Below the pieces are notes generated by a model that was given only the letters and a program-made list of their open reading frames with translations, was not told where the DNA came from and made no database searches. The position numbers and the translations under genes are program-made. Positions 61,201 to 64,000 of a stretch of DNA of 64,000 nt are shown piece by piece; position 1 is the first letter of the stretch; each line of letters opens with the position of its first letter. The stretch spans positions 164,422 to 228,421 of the forward strand of contig PALG01000026.1 in the NCBI GenBank assembly GCA_002707025.1, read 5' to 3'. The stretch comes from Flavobacteriaceae bacterium (lineage in GTDB: Bacteria; Bacteroidota; Bacteroidia; Flavobacteriales; Flavobacteriaceae).

Positions 61201-64000
61201 GAAAAAAATTACACTATTGCTTTCATTAATGATTGCCTGTTTGGGACTTCAAGCTCAATCGGTTTTTATTAATGAAATTCATTATGACAACACCAGCGGA
61301 GACGTTAATGAAGGCGTCGAAATTGCTGGTCCCGCTGGAACTGACCTTACGGGATGGACCGTAGAGTTTTATAACGGTTCTAATGGGTCGCTATACGCTA
61401 CTTTGAACCTATCTGGAACTATTGATGATGAGGGCTCGGGTTATGGTGCTCTTTTCTTTTTACAGTCAAATATCCAAAATGGGGCTCCCGACGGATTAGC
61501 ACTCATCGACAACTCGGCAAGTGTGGTACAGTTTCTTAGCTATGAAGGGTCCTTTACTGCTGCGGGAGGTACTGCCAATGGAGTAACTTCTACCGATATC
61601 GGTGTGTCTGAACAACCTGCTCCTCCAATAGGAGAATCCCTACAGCTTATTGGGTCTGGAAGTCTATACACAGACTTTTCTTGGACGGGACCGGTAGCTG
61701 AGTCTCCTGGAGACATTAATGCAGGACAAACTTTTATGGGGGCTGTCGTGGGAAATCCTCCGTCAATTAGTTGTCCTATGGACATTGTATTGGATAATGA
61801 AGCAGGGACCTGCGGAGCTATAGCCAATTTCTTGGATGCCACAGCAATTGATATCGAAGATGGCCCACTTCCTACCACACAAACTGCGGGGCTTCCCAAC
61901 GGTAGTGTTTTTCCGGTTGGAACAAATGTGGTTGAGTTTTCAGTAACCGATAGCGATGGAAATACGGCTACTTGTTCTTTCAATGTTATTGTGAATGATG
62001 TAGAAGTCCCTACAGTTACTTGTCAAGATGTTACCGTTGAATTAGACGCTTCAGGATCTTATACCCTAACAACTACCGAAGTGATTGCTTCTTCAAGCGA
62101 CAACTGTGCAGTTACAGGAGCTAGTTTTGGGGCACCCCTCACTGTTTCTACAGGACAAGTTCCTTTCAACTTTAATGGTACGGGAATTATTGAAACCGAT
62201 GCTGTAATCACGGCAGCACCCACTACTTTTGGAGAAGTTACCGTGGCTGTAGAATGGGGCGGGGATTTTGGACTTACTACTGAAGTATTGGATATTTTTG
62301 GCCCAGATGGAACGAGTGTTTATTTGAACAATGCTTCCTTAAGTGATTGTCAAATTTTTAATGACTCTTTTACCATCCCTGCCGCCACTTGGAACGATTG
62401 GGTGGCTACTTATGGCCCAGACCTTACCTTTACCTCTCAGCCTGATACAGATGTAGATAATATTTGTGTCAATCAATATTATCAATTGGATGTGACAGTC
62501 TCTTCTGCGGTAGCCACACTAGACCTTAGCTGTGCCGAATTAGGGGAGAATAATATCACTGTGTATGTGAATGATGATGCTGGAAATGTAGGCACTTGTG
62601 TAGCCGTGGTGACGGTTGAAGATAACATTGCTCCAGAAATTACCTGCTTAGGAGGAGTTTCAGGGGCTTCCGTATTTATTAATGAAATACACTATGACAA
62701 TTCAGGAGCGGATGCCAATGAAGCTATAGAGGTTGTTGGTCCTGCCGGTACCGACTTAAGTACGTATGAAATTATTCTTTACAATGGAAGCAATGGAACC
62801 GAATATAATACAGTAGCTTTAAGTGGAACCATTGATGATGAAGGTGCTGGTTATGGAGCTGTGAACTTCCCTATTTCGGGCATTCAAAATGGAGCTCCAG
62901 ATGGAATGGTTTTGGCCAATAATGGTACGGTGATTCAATTTTTAAGTTATGAAGGTAGCTTTACAGCAACCGATGGAATTGCCAATGGATTAACTTCCAC
63001 CGATATTGGGGTAGCAGAAGATAGCAGCACCCTTGATACAGAATCCCTTCAGCTCTCCGGAACTGGAACGTACTATCCAGATTTTACCTGGAATGCACCC
63101 ACCACTGCTACTCCTGGAGATATTAATACAGGACAGACTTTTGAAGCACCTTCGTCTTCTGTTTTTGATGTTGTACTTGATGCAAATGGCATGGCAACTA
63201 TAAACGTAGCCGATTTGGTTGCTTCTACCTCAGATAATTGTGGCGTAGTTTCAACTACTGTTGTTTCTGGAGCTACCCCAACCCCCCAAAATCTCGAAAC
63301 CACCTATGTGGGAGGAAGCGGTATCCGAAGCCCCATGTTCGACGTCAATGTGTTATCAGATATTACCATCGACACTTTTGATGTAAATTTAGATGATGGA
63401 GCCATTATGGACATAGAAGTCTGGGCAAAAACAGGAACGCACGTAGGCTTCGAAGAAGATCCTGGAGCTTGGACGCTTTTAGGAACTGCTTTTGGAGTGC
63501 TATCGGTAGGAGATGGTCTTCCCACACCGCTTAATTTAGATTTAAACTATTCGGTTGCTGCGGGGGAAACCCATGCCTTTTATATCGCTTCTGAAGACAA
63601 ATCGGCAGGGGCTGGTTTCAATTATACTGTAGGAACAGCAGTAGGAAATGTATTTTCTAGTGATACCAATTTAGAAGTTCTTGAAGGGGTGTCAAGTATC
63701 TATCCCTTCGGAACTACGTTCTCTCCAAGAGTCTTTAATGGAACGGTTCATTATACAACTGCTGGTGGAGGAACTCCTGTATCCTCTTTTGATGTAGATT
63801 GTAGTGATTTAGGGGAATCTCAAATTGAAGTAACCGCAACAGATGCTGCTGGCAACACAGCCACCTGTACTGCAACAATTAATGTGCTGGACGAGACTGC
63901 TCCTATATTGGTTTGCCAGGACATCACCCTTCCCCTAGACGAGAACGGGATGGCGACCATCGAGCCCGAGGACCTATTGGCCGAGGGGCCGACCATCTAC
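61199..64000 (+). CDS. Large secreted protein with two lamin-tail domains and HYR repeats (partial, runs off the window)
   Basis: The frame is open for 934 codons from ATG 61199 to the window edge. It has a signal peptide (MKKITLLLSLMIACLGLQAQ), a lamin-tail domain (about 21-180, SVFINEIHYDNTSGDVNEGVEIAGPAGTD), HYR-type Ig-like domains (about 185-300; TCQDVTVELDASGSYTL, DNCAVTGA), a jelly-roll-like insert (about 310-435), a second lamin-tail domain (about 491-650, closely similar to the first), another insert (about 690-815) and further HYR sequence to the end. Such proteins are usually cell-surface or secreted T9SS cargo with a C-terminal sorting domain, which would lie beyond the window. 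The last 20 codons are almost all GC-ending, unlike the rest. Confidence 0.88.
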   Translation, partial: MKKITLLLSLMIACLGLQAQSVFINEIHYDNTSGDVNEGVEIAGPAGTDLTGWTVEFYNGSNGSLYATLNLSGTIDDEGSGYGALFFLQSNIQNGAPDGLALIDNSASVVQFLSYEGSFTAAGGTANGVTSTDIGVSEQPAPPIGESLQLIGSGSLYTDFSWTGPVAESPGDINAGQTFMGAVVGNPPSISCPMDIVLDNEAGTCGAIANFLDATAIDIEDGPLPTTQTAGLPNGSVFPVGTNVVEFSVTDSDGNTATCSFNVIVNDVEVPTVTCQDVTVELDASGSYTLTTTEVIASSSDNCAVTGASFGAPLTVSTGQVPFNFNGTGIIETDAVITAAPTTFGEVTVAVEWGGDFGLTTEVLDIFGPDGTSVYLNNASLSDCQIFNDSFTIPAATWNDWVATYGPDLTFTSQPDTDVDNICVNQYYQLDVTVSSAVATLDLSCAELGENNITVYVNDDAGNVGTCVAVVTVEDNIAPEITCLGGVSGASVFINEIHYDNSGADANEAIEVVGPAGTDLSTYEIILYNGSNGTEYNTVALSGTIDDEGAGYGAVNFPISGIQNGAPDGMVLANNGTVIQFLSYEGSFTATDGIANGLTSTDIGVAEDSSTLDTESLQLSGTGTYYPDFTWNAPTTATPGDINTGQTFEAPSSSVFDVVLDANGMATINVADLVASTSDNCGVVSTTVVSGATPTPQNLETTYVGGSGIRSPMFDVNVLSDITIDTFDVNLDDGAIMDIEVWAKTGTHVGFEEDPGAWTLLGTAFGVLSVGDGLPTPLNLDLNYSVAAGETHAFYIASEDKSAGAGFNYTVGTAVGNVFSSDTNLEVLEGVSSIYPFGTTFSPRVFNGTVHYTTAGGGTPVSSFDVDCSDLGESQIEVTATDAAGNTATCTATINVLDETAPILVCQDITLPLDENGMATIEPEDLLAEGPTIY

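Noticed and set aside
61540..61983. A 147-codon minus-strand open frame within the lamin-tail gene
   Set aside because: The plus strand encodes clear lamin-tail and HYR sequence in frame with a signal peptide; the minus frame is low-complexity.

Overview
The window is a stretch of chromosome from a member of the Bacteroidota, almost certainly a marine-type Flavobacteriaceae. The evidence is the set of lineage-typical families (DUF4270 lipoprotein, PorZ-like type IX secretion protein with a C-terminal sorting domain, THC0290_0291-like protein, HYR/lamin-tail surface protein, SusC-era TonB receptor with a carboxypeptidase-D-like N-terminus), the moderately low GC, the near absence of Shine-Dalgarno sequences, and repeated copies of the Bacteroidota -7 promoter element TAnnTTTG. 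Genes are densely packed, there is no gap over 300 bases, and I saw no tRNA, rRNA, CRISPR array, prophage or intact insertion sequence.

Layout. 1-9.2 kb: a leftward set (half-length glycogen-synthase-like protein, DUF4270 lipoprotein, glmS) diverges from a rightward set (panC, panD, a membrane flippase-like protein, a degenerate esterase with TPR-like tail, radA). 9.2-16.3 kb: a complete, tightly overlapping histidine operon hisG-D-C-B-H-A-F-IE, preceded by a His-rich leader peptide and an attenuator terminator. 16.3-30.3 kb: an acetate/short-chain-acid utilisation and signalling island: cNMP/CBS/DUF294 protein plus DnaQ-like exonuclease, a transposase-derived zinc-ribbon/HTH protein, an outer-membrane porin, a two-part sodium:solute symporter, a symporter-fused histidine kinase (CrbS-like), a stand-alone receiver protein, and two acyl-CoA synthetases (propionate-type and acs). 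30.3-42.7 kb: a small membrane-anchored protein with a TonB receptor, ppc, recO-porZ, gdhA, a THC0290_0291-like protein and a cystathionine gamma-synthase-type enzyme. 42.8-46.8 kb: small housekeeping/stress genes, including a lipoprotein azurin.

46.8-56.5 kb is a carbohydrate island of two divergent operons: a Tat-exported GMC flavoprotein with its Gluconate_2-dh3-type small subunit and a TIM-barrel isomerase to the left; a TIM-barrel lipoprotein, an MFS sugar/nucleoside transporter, a Gfo/Idh/MocA oxidoreductase, a second TIM-barrel protein and two DUF1080 (3-keto-disaccharide hydrolase family) lipoproteins to the right. Together they look like an oxidative 3-keto-glycoside pathway. A perfect 14-bp LacI-type palindrome lies between the two operons, and its 12-bp core recurs upstream of gdhA. 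56.9-61.1 kb holds yicC-gmk-nadD, an uncharacterised lipoprotein and gpsA. The window ends inside a long secreted protein (61199 onward) with two lamin-tail domains, whose last 60 bases switch abruptly to GC-rich codon use.

The points I find most worth pursuing are the his attenuator, the acetate island in which a domesticated transposase DNA-binding domain may supply the missing output of a one-domain response regulator, the 3-keto-glycoside island with its shared operator, and the GC-shifted repeat cassette at the right edge.
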